Source of the DNA: Bilabrum cf. latius
Taxonomy: Eukaryota > Bigyra: Bicosoecida > Bigyra > Bicosoecida
NCBI GenBank assembly: GCA_965178125.1
Contig: OZ237761.1
Span: 558,001 to 622,000, forward strand
DNA: 64,000 nucleotides
Direction of reading: 5' to 3'
The position numbers and the translations under genes were made by a program. Each line of letters begins with the position of its first letter. Positions within the stretch are counted from its first letter, which is position 1. Below are positions 12,607 through 25,054 of this stretch, piece after piece. The notes beneath the pieces were generated by a model. It saw nothing but the letters and a program-made list of their open reading frames with translations, had not been told where the DNA came from and did not search any database.

Positions 12607-13884
12607 TCAGCCAAAGCCACCCATGGCAATAGCCTGCAGCCTGGCTTCCAATCGCTCGAGGCACACATAACCACACCCGTTGTCATTCCAGTGACACGGG
12701 GGCACCTCATGGCACTCTCGAGCCACGAGGCTCTGCATGGCGTCAAACCTGCGGCACCTCGTCTTAAAGTCTGGGATCCTCGCGGCGCGCTGGTCCAGCT
12801 GGCGCTCCGCCTCGCGAACAAGAACCAGGTCGGTCGCCTGCAGCTGCCTGTATTTGCTGGATTGCACTAGCTCGATCACCTCTGGTTCCTCCTCCTCGAT
12901 GGGTGGGTGCCTGCAAAAGGCCTTTCCTGTATCGTCCAAATGGGGCTTGCTGGAGTTCTTGGCGGCGATGTGCGCCACCCAGTGCAGCGGCACGCTCAGC
13001 GCGTCTGCCAGCAGCACGAAAGACTCCGTGGGTCTGTCGGCCACCACAACAAAGTCGTAGAAGGAGAGGATGGCCCTAGCCCGAGGCGTCACCCTGTCCA
13101 CTGTGGCTTGGTTGGGCCAGACCGACCTCAAAATGGACTTGCTTCCCGCCTTCCATTCAGCAGATGACTTGCGCTAATAGGAGCCATTCCACTCAGTGTT
13201 TCGCCCGGTCTTTTCTAAATGTGTACCCTGTGCATTCTATGTTATTGATGAGTCCGTTTGCGCTTGGAGCATCCTCCTGTCACCAGTCCATCGGTTGACA
13301 GCTTGGAGCCTGGCTGTCATGCAGTCGTCAGGAGGCTACATATAATATGACAGAGGGCTTGTATGCCGCATTAGCATGCTTATTTTTCCAGAGACTGTCG
13401 GGGCCACGCCTTGCCGCGTGCATTTTTCATGGTAAAATAGACTTAGAGCTCGAGAACTTGGATGCCTAACGGACGCAACAACGAAGGGTGCCACCCGGTG
13501 CCTATCGAGTACAGTTTGCATAGACCTGCGGGTGGCGTGATTTGCCCATATACCCGGTTCTCGCGGAGCTCGAAGCACATCAAGCAGAGAGCTGCTTGTG
13601 TGGTCTGCATTGTATCCACTCAAGCCCCGGCGCTTCGCGATTCCGCGAAGCACGCCACTCAAAGAAGAGGACAACGTTTTGAATGTCTTGATTTGAACGA
13701 TACTTCGCTCGGCCCAGCTCTCAAACGTTTTCAAGTCTACGCTCGGTACTTCAAGTTGACAACTTGAGCTGCCTATCGCGCACACCACTGGCAGCAGCCC
13801 AACCAAAGCAATCACACGGGCAGTTCGCAGAAGCATTACAATCATAACATAAAAGTATATCTTAAAGTGTTTCCTCCTCGACAA
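12607..13884 (-). CDS. galactose-3-O-sulfotransferase-like Golgi enzyme
   Basis: A 425-residue type II membrane protein, probably a Golgi carbohydrate sulfotransferase using PAPS. It opens with basic residues and a hydrophobic anchor (FYVMIVMLLRTARVIALVGL). The 5'-phosphosulfate loop is IVQIKTFKTLSSSL, comparable to KTHKTGSST in Gal-3-O-sulfotransferases. The 3'-phosphate motif is VASVRHPSSRALSLFYHEK. A later block, YDFVVVADRPTESFVLL, matches the family's FVLIAEYFDESLVLL region. Three in-frame TAGs (13336, 13237, 13174; shown as cta on the plus strand) join two fragments that would otherwise look like separate ORFs. It ends in TGA at 12607-12609, converging on the myosin 120 bp away. The fold assignment is good; the sugar acceptor is unknown. 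PAPS supply links it to the sulfate genes at 39-47 kb. Confidence 0.8.
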
Positions 13885-13923
13885 TGGCTACCCTATCTGA
13901 GTAGACCGGAACACGCCTTGCGA

Positions 13924-15337
13924 TCACGTTCCTGCGGGGGCAGCAGCGGCGCTCGAAGCTCCCCCCATTGCAGCTCCAGAAGCCCCCGTTGCAGGATCAG
14001 CCGACTTGGCAGCCGCCCTCGCCTTTGCTCTCGCCCTTGACTCCTTCTTGCGCCGCTGTATCTCGCGATAGAGCCGGTCTCTGTAGTCGGCAGCCGTGTA
14101 CTTCTCGTTGTCCGATACCTTGATCCTCAGGATGCGGGGGCACGCGGGCTCATCGTCCGGGTTATGGAACGCCGCCACGTATGGATGAGCAAGTGCCTCC
14201 TTGGCGGAGGGCCTCTTGGCGGGGTTAAAGGAAAGGCACCTGCCAATGAGGTCGAGAGCAATCTTATCCGCCTTGGGGAACACAGAGGCGAGGCTCCTCT
14301 TCTTGACGGGCGGGAGGGATTCCAGCATGGTGGCAGCGTAGGGACTGCTGATGGCCTTCACGTCCTCCTTGGAAGGCATCCCCGTGACCTCCAGGATCCG
14401 GTCCAGCTGGTTGATCGTGGACGACCCGGGGAAGATGGGCTTCCCGTTGATCATCTCGCCTAGGATGCAGCCGACGCTCCACATGTCCACACCCTTGGTG
14501 TACTTGGTGGACCCCAGGAGGATCTCGGGGGCCCTGTACCACCTGGTCGCGACATAGTCGGTTAGAACCACCGCGGGCTTCCCGTCTGCTCCGTCGAGGT
14601 CTGCGATGCTCCTGCACAGCCCAAAATCGCACACTCGCACGTGGCAGTCCGAATTGAGAAGAAGATTGCTCGGTTTGATGTCTCGGTGCAGCAACTCGGC
14701 GGTGTGCATAAAGTACAGCGACTTGAGCAACTGGTAGATGACGTACTGCTTGTGGATGTCCTCTAGAATGTTCGCACGAATCACCGCGTGCAGATCAGTC
14801 TCTGCGCGAAGTGGGTAGATGAAGTCGGGGCCAGGATGCTGCCGCGAGAGGCATCAAGCGGCTTCGGTTTGTGAGATCATCTGCAGTCGAGCGGCCGCGA
14901 CACAACCTGAAGGTCTGCCAAGGTGCTCAGTATGGGAATTTATACTGGCCTCACCCATGTACTCAAAAACCAAAAATATATCCTTGTCGTTTTCAGCTCG
15001 AATGATGTTTGTTAGCCTGATGATATTGTCGTGACCAGCAAGTTCTTGCAAGTACATGATCTCGCGGTACGTTCTTTGCGCATCTGTTGAGTTTCTGAAA
15101 GCATCAAAGCACTTCTTTAATGCCACCGTTTGACCAGATCGACGATCGACTGCTTTCCACACGATACCGTAGGCCTGCTTGCAGAAGACAGAAAACGCTG
15201 CCACCGGATTCATTGCTTCAATCCACGATCATGTGATGTAGACTGCGTGCTCAAAACTCCATTCATCTCACCCCCTTCCCTAACTTCTGTAGTATATCAT
15301 ATTTTCGCAACACGTGCTTTTCAAGCTCTTCGGACAT
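13924..15337 (-). CDS. MAPK15/ERK7-like atypical MAP kinase
   Basis: Ser/Thr kinase of 387 residues in three exons: 15337-15272, 15174-14955 and 14801-13924. Splicing joins KLGKG to AYGIVWKA (glycine loop) and LVFEYM to ETDLHAVI. Catalytic features seen: VALKK lysine, [12 protein letters not shown] loop, DFG in VCDFGLCRS, activation loop TDY in [15 protein letters not shown], and [11 protein letters not shown]. The C-terminal extension with [14 protein letters not shown] and a basic helix ([17 protein letters not shown]) is typical of ERK7/MAPK15, a kinase tied to cilia and basal bodies, and fits a flagellate. The long C-terminal region of vertebrate MAPK15 is missing; only an Ala-rich tail follows. 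It ends in TGA. I saw no in-frame TAG in this gene. Confidence 0.93.
14802..14954 (-). other. intron 2 of the MAPK15-like gene
   Basis: 153-nt intron, donor GTGAGG after ATG-G and acceptor CGCGCAG before AGACTGAT. Joining gives [12 protein letters not shown], the expected MAP kinase hinge. Confidence 0.88.
15175..15271 (-). other. intron 1 of the MAPK15-like gene
   Basis: 97-nt intron, GTGAGATG at the donor and CTGCAAGCAG at the acceptor (minus strand), phase 0. It restores [11 protein letters not shown] across the glycine-rich loop. Confidence 0.88.
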
Positions 15338-15648
15338 GACGTGAGGGCCACCGCGCAAAAGTGGGCCGATTCCGATGGGTCTGGTTAGGCAGTTTGTTGC
15401 GTTCTGTTTGATGATCGTGGGTGGAACGGGGCTTGCGGGTGGTAAGGGGCTTCTACCATTGATGCACGCACCTTTCCGGTACAGTCAAAGCAGACGAGTA
15501 TCGACCAAATATCTACACGCAAAAGTAGCCCACTCGAACTTCCACATGTGGCCTACCACCTCGCCAGATGGTGGTGGATTGCGACCATCAGCGAGAAATC
15601 CGGAGTCGATACTGCTTCAGCAAGCGACCAGACAGGCACCGAACAGGC
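15338..15648. other. divergent intergenic region
   Basis: About 310 bp between the divergent MAPK15-like and ankyrin-type genes. The frame of the latter is open upstream to 15568, so a 27-residue N-terminal extension is possible. No other feature seen. Confidence 0.4.
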
Positions 15649-18600
15649 ATGTCTGCTACGCTTCAAGATGCTAGCAGCCTTTTAGAACTTTTGTCAAATG
15701 GATCAGATGCAGATGCAGCTGGTATAGCCGCTGGCCTTACGGCACACCTTCATGAAAGGTCCCAATATGTAGCTGACAGCGAGCTCGATGAGGAAGCACT
15801 CGAGCTTCGCGAACTTAGCGTGATCCTCCAGGACGCGATGTTTGATTCGATTCGATTTGGTTGCAGGGGGACACTGGCCGCCCTCGTAGCCGGCGGCGTC
15901 GCCCCTCGTGACAAACGGCTGTTGCTGCTAGCGTCTCAAATGAACGACCCAACCAGTCTTGCACTGGTGTTGACGGTCCATGGGAATTGGGACGATATAT
16001 CACGTACATCGTAGGCCCACATGCAGGCCGCGATTTCGAATGGAAGTCCAGTGCAGCCCATAGAGGATGGAAGTGTGGATGCCTTCGGTCGCGGTCCGTT
16101 GCACTACGCAAAAACATCTGCCATTGCCGACATCCTTTGTTCATCGTTGGGGTCAGGCATCGATGAGACTCATTCACACTCGAAGAGCGGTGCAAGTCCT
16201 GCTGGGGGTCGTGGGACGGCTGTCGCTGGCCTGCTCGCACCTGACGGCATGGGCCGCTCGCCTCTGCATGCGAGCAGCTGCCTCGGCTAGGACGGACCTT
16301 TGCCCATCTTGCTGCGCCAGCAGCCTATTCTGGCGCGTCTTGATGCAAAAGATGCCGTGGGAATGGCCGCTCTCGGCTATGCGGTGGCAGGGGCTGCGGG
16401 CGGCTTGGTTGCTGCTGCTGGATCTGCCTACCGGGCGAAGCGGGGAAGCGCAGCAGGAGCAGGAGCAGTTGCAATGGCTCCCATGGATGAGTTCGACGCC
16501 ACAGAATGGGCCCTGTTGCACGGATCCCTGGAGCGCCGCACGATTGGCCCGATGCAGTGCATGCACGCTCTCCTCGCGTCGGGCGCGGATGCATCCGCTG
16601 GACAGGGGCCTCTGGCTGAGGGCTTGGTGGCCGTCGCGGCTGCTGGGGCTGCTTTACTCATGGACTTTCTGCGGGATAACTTTGGCGTATTGATTGTGGA
16701 GCCGGCTGGTCCCGCTCGCCCGTAGGAGCAGGGAGTGGATGACTGGGCCGCCGAAGTGGATGCCTCGCTTGGTGCATGCCTCGAGATGCTGCTGCATGCA
16801 GGTGCAGACCCTAGCGCTAGAGTCAGGGTGCGTGCTGCGCAAGTCTCCGATCCACTGGTTCAGGCATTGGAAGGTGATGACAGCCACTAGAGGGAGGGGC
16901 AAGGTGCAAGCCACGAACAAGGTACAGCTAGTGTGGCGGATGGTGCCCCGGCGTCTGGCTCTAGATCCAGCTTTAGCCACATGAGGATAGCCTCCTCTAA
17001 GGATATTCGAGCGGCTGTGAGGGATGCCGATGGTGCCCCGGCGTCTGGCTCTAGATCCAGCTTTAGCCACATGAGGATAGCCTCCTCTAAGGATCTTCGA
17101 GCGGCTGTGAGGGATGCCGATGGTGCCGGCGGGAGCACCCAACAGGCGAAGGGCAGTGGCACTGGGGAACAGTGGGAGAGGAACGTGGTCCGAGTCAAGT
17201 CGAGGCTGAGGCTTGGCACGGGCAAGTCAGCGCTGGAGTTGGGACTGATGTCCTCATCTGCGAGACAAGGGAAGCAATCGCAAGCTACCAAGCGGCGTAC
17301 ATCCGGTTCTGACCTCTAGGTTCAGACCGTTCGCTTGCTTCCCGCGGTGGACTATGGCGCGCTACTGCTTAGCCTCAGGTCAGAGGACCCTGACGTCCTA
17401 GCGGCAGCGAGGGCGCAGTCGCGCGTGGAAGGAGGAACCCACGAGGCAAAACGATCCATGCGACTAGCGGATGCCGTTGCTGCGGACAGCCCTGGGGCAT
17501 TCACTTCGCTGGATGGTGCCGCGAGTGCGAGTGGGTCTGGCTCAGCAGGCCATGCGGATCGTCGCGACACAGTCTCGATCGAAGAGGCCGTCAGCTCCAG
17601 CAACAAACCAAGCACCGTGGCGGCAGTTGATCTGGTTCGTCACTTGCGGCTGCCTCGGTCCGTTGCTTTGTTAGAGCGTTTTGGTGCCACTGCTAGCCGG
17701 TCAGAGCGCCCCCTCAGACCCTCAGTTTAGCAGCACGACGATGAGGTCGAGTCTATCCACAGCATTCCCGAGGTGGTTCACGAGTTTGGCGACAATGATG
17801 CGGAGCAAGGCCCCGAGGAAAGTGATAGCTCAGAGTCAAGCATCACCCCGCCAGGTTCACAGGAAGAATCACCTCAACTGGAAATGGACTCTGCCTCGGC
17901 TGCCGGTCAGCAACCCGACGCTACGTCTTCTGCCTAGGAATTGGCCTCGGGCCAGGCATCCGCTGACAGTGGTGTTACTTCGGGCAGCTGGACAGATGCT
18001 GCCCTGCCCACGGTCGCAGAGGGGCGTGGCGGGGAAGAGGACTCATCGAGGGAGCCAAGCGACCACAGACTGACAAGCACCGACACGGTCGAGATGCATG
18101 CCGCTGCGACCCCCATCCTAGCGCTAGCAAGACAAGGGCCAAGCAAGCCAGCCCTCCCATCCACGCCGTCAGCCAGCTCTACCCCACGTCAGGGCGCAGC
18201 ATTACACAAGGGTCGTCTGAGCACCCCGCGGTCCTTTCGGTTTGCGACACCCATTGGGGGTACTGCTGGTGCCTTCGGCAGAGACCAGAAGGAAGGCGGA
18301 GGCGCGGCCATGCAGCCACTGACGCCGGGGAGCATGGTCCCTTCCTCGCAGCGGCGGATGACCCACGTGAAGTCTTTCAGCATGGGAAGCCGCAAGGGGG
18401 TCGCGCTCGTTGGCGCGATTCGGCTGGGGGAGCCCGCTGCGGTGCAAGGGCTGTTGGAGGCGGGCGTGGATCCCAACGCAAGGGACAGCGAGGGCGTTCC
18501 TGCCCTAGTCGTGGCTGCCAGGCTGGCTCACCCGGAGATGGTGTCACTGCTGCTGGACAAGGGAGCCGAGGTGTCAGCCACGGGCCCTGGGATGGGGGCG

Positions 18601-20247
18601 ACTGCATTGCATGCCGCTGCTACATGCCTGTGGGGCGGCTTGGCGGACAGAGACGCGCAGTAGGACGCCGGCATGTCGACAGCTAGAGCGGCGGGAGACG
18701 TGATAGGGGTACTTCGGCGTTTACTGCACGCAAAGGTAGGGACCCACGTGCCAGACATTAGTGGTCGCACGGCGCTTCACATCGCTGCGTCCATCCCTGG
18801 CTTGGCCAGCTTGACCCAGGCGGTTCTGTCTCTTGCGCGGGATCGGGTGGACAGGGTATAGCGAAGTGATCGTTCGGAAGGATCTAATCGTGCGGGATTG
18901 ACCGTCCGACCGCTTGGTACACGCCAAGAGGAACTGGCAGAATGCGTAGAGCAGATCGTGGATACGTGGTGCGAAGAAGCTGCCCAGTTTGCAGCTATGG
19001 TTCGGAAGGCAGGGGCATCCACGAGCATCCGAGATGCCACGGGACATGACCCCTTGGACTGGGTGAGAGTTGGACTGCGAGTATGTGGAGACAAGATTCG
19101 GGCGTTGTAGCTCGCTCTGATGGTTTCTGAGGAACCGTCTGGACGTAGTGAGCAAAGATCTTCCCACGTTAAAGCAGAGACGTAGACTGCGGCTGAACTG
19201 GTGCGTATTTCTCTTGCAGCCGTTGGGGAAGAAGAGAAATATGCCGCATCGCACGCCGACTAGATGGAGTACTCTGGAAACCGGCCAGGCCAGCAGTACT
19301 TGGCTGAGGACGGCGATGATGACGACGATATCATTGATCTTGAGTCTGATAGTGGCGGCAGCAACGATGCAGGCGACGGCGACGACGACGGATTGGGGAG
19401 TGATTCGGCGAAGATTGGAGACGGTGGTGACCGTGGGATACCTGGTGCAGGTAAGGACGCTGACCTGCAGCTGTCCGTCGCTAGGAGATTGCTGGTTGGC
19501 TTGTTGGAGCTAGATGCGGTGCTCTCTGCAGACTACTAGGAAGAAGAAGGCGGTGATGGTGCACAAGAAGCGGAAGCAAAGAGCGACCCGATGCAGGGCG
19601 CACCGGACACTGGTGGGCGGTAGGGTTCCGCTATTGGCGCTGCGAGTAGGACGAACGAGGATGACTCTGCCCGAGAAGTGCCGGTGCCCATTCCAAGGGG
19701 TCTAGACCGTGGTCAGGTGGGTAGTAGTGACATGGGAAACGATGAAGAAGAGCCTGGCACTGTCCAAGGGCGCATCGATTCGGCTGACGACGGCAATGCC
19801 GGCAGCGAGCCCGATGAGACAAAGGCGAACATAGGTAGTGACAGCAACAGCACGAGTGGAATCCATACCGACCAGTCGGTAGTGTCAGCAAGCCGACCGC
19901 AGGAAATAGGCACCATAGATGCGCCACGGAACATAACAGGAAGTGCAGACAAGCCAGACGACTCAAATGGCGAGCATGACCAAGCAAGCTCCTCTGGCAG
20001 ACGCGATGATGGGGTCAATCAGGCCGCTGGCACACCCACAGATCAGGTCACTGGCGAAGCGACTGCTGCATAGGGTTCCGGTGCAGACAACCCGACGACA
20101 AGTTAGGATGGAAAAGGTGCAGACGCATCAGAGGCGGTCCGGGCAGCTACCGCGAGCCAAGAGCCCGTGCCTTCGGCAAAGGACTCTGCAACAGATCAGC
20201 CAAAAGACAGCAGCGACAGTGGTGGAGGCTGCTGCATAGTCTCTTGA
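15649..20247 (+). CDS. ankyrin-type protein with C-terminal CaaX prenylation box
   Basis: A 1532-residue protein that exists only if UAG is sense: about sixteen in-frame TAGs (for example 16012, 16288, 16723, 17317, 18661, 19537, 20071) and no TAA or TGA until 20245. Start chosen at the ATG of MSATLQDASSL. Ankyrin-like units are clearest near 16.1-16.7 kb and 18.4-18.8 kb (LLEAGVDPNARDSEGVPALV, LLDKGAEVS, DISGRTALHIAA). Ser-rich linkers lie between them, and the last 350 residues are acidic and disordered. The protein ends GGGCCIVS. CIVS fits a CaaX box, with Ser favouring farnesylation, and the preceding Cys could be palmitoylated, so membrane attachment is likely. Partners are unknown. Confidence 0.8.
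16941..17120 (+). repeat. 90-bp tandem duplication inside the ankyrin-type gene
   Basis: Two adjacent 90-bp units (16941-17030 and 17031-17120) differ at one base near 17095 (ATT versus CTT, Ile to Leu). Each encodes 30 residues including SGSRSSFSHMRIASSKD. The near identity points to a recent in-frame duplication. Confidence 0.95.
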
Positions 20248-20342
20248 GCATGCTGAATTGCCGTAGAGCTGTCCTTTTTGAGCTGTTGTTTGTTAGAATG
20301 TCTGCATGAAAGTGGTATTTATTAGTATCGACCTTGTGACCG

Positions 20343-23300
20343 TCATTTATCACCCTCTCCACACAGCGACAGCGCCACTTTGACCAGGCTTGCGACCAGG
20401 TGCTCACCACCCTCTGTATATTCAGGGTGAGGGGAACACGCCACTATGGAGCCACGTCCCACTCTAGCGCTGAGCACCGCTGCTCTGTCGAACATTGCAC
20501 CAGGGGCTGCACTGTGCTCCTGGCAGGATTCGAGAAACCGACCCAGTACAGTGACGTTCGTGGCCGGAGGCTAGCCTTGCTTTGGGAGGGCTGGCTTCGT
20601 CGGCATCTGGCACTCGAAGACCTCCACGATCGGACCGTTGGCATACCTCAACACGACGGGGATGTCAAGCTGCATCGCTTGCAACACGTGCTACATGGCT
20701 GCGCTAACGGTATCAGCAAATGGAAGAAGCATACGGGAGACGCCCGCGCGAACAGGGCGAGCCCCTCCCCTAGTCAATCCAAGAATTTTGCAGGCCTTTA
20801 TGACGGTGGTGTTCCAGGCGCTGGGCGAATCGCTACCAGTGGCACTGTTAGGGGATACGCCACCATTGCTGCCGCTCATGAGTTGTTGCAGCTCAGAAAA
20901 CACGAGCCCACCAGCAACACGAGCCAGAGACGCGGCTGGGCTTCCCAAGCCGGTGCTCGGTTGAGTTCCATTGGTAGTATCGATGGCCCTGCTTGCACTC
21001 TGGCTACCTGCGGACAGCTCTTTCTACAGCAAATGAACCCACGGATGACCAAGCTTATCTCCAGATAGCTACACAGAAACGTCTGCAACACCCCTGCGCC
21101 AGTGCGCTCGATCCACGATCTCGATAGAGTCACCCAGCAAATGCAGCCTAGAATCTGCCAGCGCATAGAACATACCGGCACAGAATCCGCAGAGTGCGCC
21201 GCCACGCTGCACAAATTCCTTAAGTTGCTGCCTACCCTCCTGCACGCCTGGGGCCTGCGGATCAGGGTCACGGAGCAACACCCCTTCGTGCGGGTCCATT
21301 TCATCGTGAGATAGCTTTGGCAAACTGTTTTGAATGCGTGCTGCTGCGTGTGCGAAAGCGGCGTCATAGCGCCAAGCATCTCCACCAGGCAGTATGATGG
21401 CATCGGGAGGACTCTACACAATAGTTGCGGCTGCCGCCACTCCTGCGTGTGGATCACCATCTGGCATGAGGGCTCCTAGTAAAATGTCATGTGCTCGAAT
21501 GAACTGCAGACTTATCCGCCCTGCCTGCTGCAGCGAACCCAGTGCCTGATCGAATGAATGTCGGTGAGGGTCGTCTCTGCCAGCCACGAGCAAGACGGCT
21601 ATCCGCGGCGTCTTAGGATCTGGGGTTCCTGAAGCCTTCTGTTCATGAAATTCAGGCTAGATCTTGCTGTGAGCAGTGCAAATCCCATTGCCAAGAGCCT
21701 GCACTGGTCCACCAGCCAAAACAATGGCAGGGATCGAACCATCAACAGTCTGCGATGGAATCGGAACCCCTGGAAATAGCCTCTCAAGGTCTGTACGTGC
21801 CTGCGAATGCCCAAGCTCGGCTGCCGCTTGGAAAGCAAGCGATTGCGTCAAATCGTTCTCAACAGCCCCACCCGCAGCGGCTGCTCTTGCAGCCGCTCCT
21901 ACCCGCGCGCCACTGTGCTATCGTTGTTCGCGCTTCCGCATGGCCCAGCCCCACGAATACGCAGCCTGCCCCGCCATATCATGGTCACCGCACAGCACAG
22001 CAGCCGCTAGACACAGGTCTCTCGCGCGTTTGGCACCATCTGCGCCGTCTTGTTCCAGCCTAGCAAGGTCCCCAGACTCGGTCGCCTGAAGGCGCAATCG
22101 TCTGGCTAGAGTATGAACATAATTTGTATCAGAAGGGCTGGTAGCGCGCTGCAACATCGACACAAGGTATGCGGCAGGCGCAGCTGCCCGAAACCCTGCT
22201 ATCGTATGTGCGGGGTCCTTGGGCCAGTCGCCACCACGAGCAGCGGCGTTCCACTCGGAGCGGGCAGTGACCTCTTGCGGCGTCTGCAGAAGTGCTAGCA
22301 ACAAGTCGGCTAGGCCGCCGGAACTCAGAGGCTGCCTGTCTATTCGTAGCACGGATGCTGCCAAAGCGAGGGCAGAGGCACCAGAAGTGAGCATCGGCCG
22401 CACGCACCTTCGTAAAGCGTACGGATTTCCACCGGAGGCACCCACTGCAATCAAGCTTGCCCCTGCCGCAACTCTTTGGCAAGCCAGTCGCAAAGCATGT
22501 GGCATGCTAGACAAGGAGGCCGCAGAGGTAGCCTTGGTAACAAGAGCTCCAATTACTGATACCACCTGCACGCCGCTTTTCTCACGGTCTGATGCCCACC
22601 TGCGCGACCTAGCGGCTGCACCTGCCGCATGCAAAAGTGCCTTGTACTCAGCTGCGAATGGGCCGCTGCTATTCAATGCATGTAGGGCCGCAGCGCCCGC
22701 TGCTTGGTTCTCGTCGACACGCTTCGGCTGCGGGCGCGGCAGCTGTTCTGGCAAGGCGATAGGACCCTGCACAGATGGCTCTTTATACGGTATGCGTTCT
22801 AATTGACTGATCAGGCGCGCACTAGCGAGCTTGACGCGCGCTAGCGATGTGGTGGGACACAGAGTGTGGACGCCAAGCCTATCACACGCGTCGGCGAGCT
22901 GTTGCGTTGCCCTCTTGCCCATTTCGCTCGCATACCCCGGTCGAATAGATGGATACTGGGCTAAGCATGCCTTGACAAGTGAGGAAGATGCTGCACTGAC
23001 CTTGGTCCACGTCATGGCCAATAGCTCTGCCTTGTCGGCGGCACTGGCATGTGTCTCATGCCACCACACCGCATCGGCTGACAATCGCAATGCAACGGCA
23101 AGGCAAGATGGACTCTTCGCTGCGACACGGTGCGAGGATACGTGTTGTACAAGTTGCTGCAGCTGCTGCAAAGCTGCTTCTGCTGGACGGATGTTCCCTT
23201 CGCGAGCTCGCATGGCGGCTATGTGCGAGGCAGGCTCTGACGCAAGACTCGATGCGGATTGCATTGCCAAGAGCACCACGCTTCCAGCTAAAGGACATGG

Positions 23301-24746
23301 ATACCGAGCCCTCCAGCTAAAGTCCAGGGGTTGGCACACTGGTTGGCTGCTAGCACAGCCCGCCAGCCCCGCCGCACCTGTTGGCAGGGCCGACCCATCG
23401 TGGCTGTGCAACCCTATGGCAGCGGCAATCCGGCTAGAGTAGTAGGAAGATTCGTCGATCAACTCTCCGCTCTACATGGCCGGACATTGCACCATGGCAC
23501 CACGCCGCTTTCTGTCGAGCTGTTCGGTGGCATATTTCCGCGTGGCCCAGGCCCATGAGGGTCCCAGCCCGCCCACCATGTGCTCAAGCTGAAACCACAT
23601 CTGCCGCGTCAGCAGGCCGACTTCGCCCTCTGATGAGCCCTACGCAAGGGCCTGCATGGAAGCCACGATGTGACCTCTAGCTGCCACCATAGTATCAGGT
23701 ATATCCAAGCAATCGTCAAGCTCCCTCCAGCCCAAGCCCGCGAAAGAACCAGCGTCTCGGCTGGTGGCGGCCGTCGGCCCATCCGCCTCTGGCACTGTTG
23801 GCCATGCTTCCGATTGCTCCTCGTCCCAGACCCACACAAATACGTCAACGTCATTAATACTTTTAGCGACAACCTTCCCTATCTACAGCCTGTCGCCCTC
23901 TGACCAGAAGAAGCCCCCAGCCCTGTCACAAAAATCGGGTACTGCCGCCACCAGTTCGCTGATTCCCCGCGAAGCAGAAGATTCGGCACCACTGGCAGCC
24001 CGGCTATGACCAGATGAACCACTTCCATCACCACCCCGGCGATCGCTGCTCGCGAGCGGCATCGGTTTGTTCCCTGTGAGTCCACGACCGTCCCACCGCG
24101 GCACAGGAGCCCGCCTCGCCGCCCACCCACGGACTGGAGCATTGCCCACATGCACAACCTCGAATGCAACACGACTACGAAAATATGACTGTAATAATGT
24201 ACACTGGTGCCTTGCTGCCTGCATACAGGCTTCGAGTGGCTTGCTGCCTGCCGGGCTAGCGCTGTCATTACACAGCACGGTGCACACCCCAATCCGAACA
24301 CATGGATGACTCGCAGCACTTGCGCTGCCAGTCTGCTGAAACGGAAGGAGGGGCATAGGACCGCCTGTACCCTCTAGCAATTCCATCATAGACTGTTTAG
24401 GGAAAGATGCGCCGTGCATGGGATTTGACGCCACAGTGGCTAGGAAGGGGCCGGGAAGCCCGACCTCGCCGAGAGGTTCGGCCCGCAGCTGCCTATTGCC
24501 CGCCTAAAGCCACAATCGGCAACCCCCTGCAGCGACTGGTGCCTCTATGATTGACATTGACATTTTGACGCCAGGTACTGCTTGTCTGGCCAGAGATGGA
24601 GGTGCTGTGGCTTGCTGGGACGGACGTGCCGATCCGAGACTCTAGGGTGCAAGATCGGGTTGCCGGTGACTGTGCTCCTGAGCCTGAAGGCCAGCATGGT
24701 TGATGTTTGACCTATCTGTAGGAACCACTGATGACGTGCAACCCAT
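20343..24746 (-). CDS. BPL_N/GATase-like protein with acylated-type N-terminus
   Basis: A 1467-residue minus-strand protein with many in-frame TAGs (24642, 24504, 23883, 23640, 21918, 21657, 20691 and others) ending in TGA 20343-20345. The C-terminal third resembles the biotin-protein-ligase N-terminal (BPL_N) amidotransferase-like fold: IAVLLVAGRDD, then PDAIILPGGDAW, FVQRGGALCGFCAGMFYAL with the nucleophile-position Cys, and CSPHPEYTEGGEHL near the end. No BPL catalytic domain is present. The central 500 residues are Ala-rich and helical. I start it at the ATG of MGCTSS, which matches an N-myristoylation signal with a palmitoylatable Cys3. The frame stays open further upstream without a better ATG. 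Function unknown; a membrane-tethered protein with an amidotransferase-like domain is the safest description. Confidence 0.72.
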
Positions 24747-25054
24747 ACTCAGGTTGATTTCACGCTCTAAAGTTGATATTCTCTCCGCGAGAATGCTAGG
24801 GGTTAGTTGGCTTACAAAGCGAAGCAGTGGCTTGCGAGAAAGAAACAAGTCCGAAAAAATGAATCAAGAAAACGAAATTGTTGCCACAGTTATGTCCTTC
24901 GCGTGTGCTGCGGCCTGAAGGAAGGAAGGAGTTCTGGCCTGGCTTGGCCGTAGATCGAGCACTACCATGCAGTGGTCCATCATTTTTCTGCTTTCCTGCT
25001 GCTCTTCTTCAACAGATCGCTTTGAAAGATTCGCCATTTATCACCTCTTAATCC
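24747..25054. other. divergent intergenic region
   Basis: 308 bp between the BPL_N-like gene and the SDR gene. AT-richer than its flanks; presumably both promoters. Nothing else seen. Confidence 0.4.

Noticed and set aside
15649-20247. Reading TAG as a stop, giving many short genes or decayed pseudogenes
   Set aside because: The pieces always continue in the same frame, conserved domains run across the TAGs, and no TAA or TGA interrupts them.
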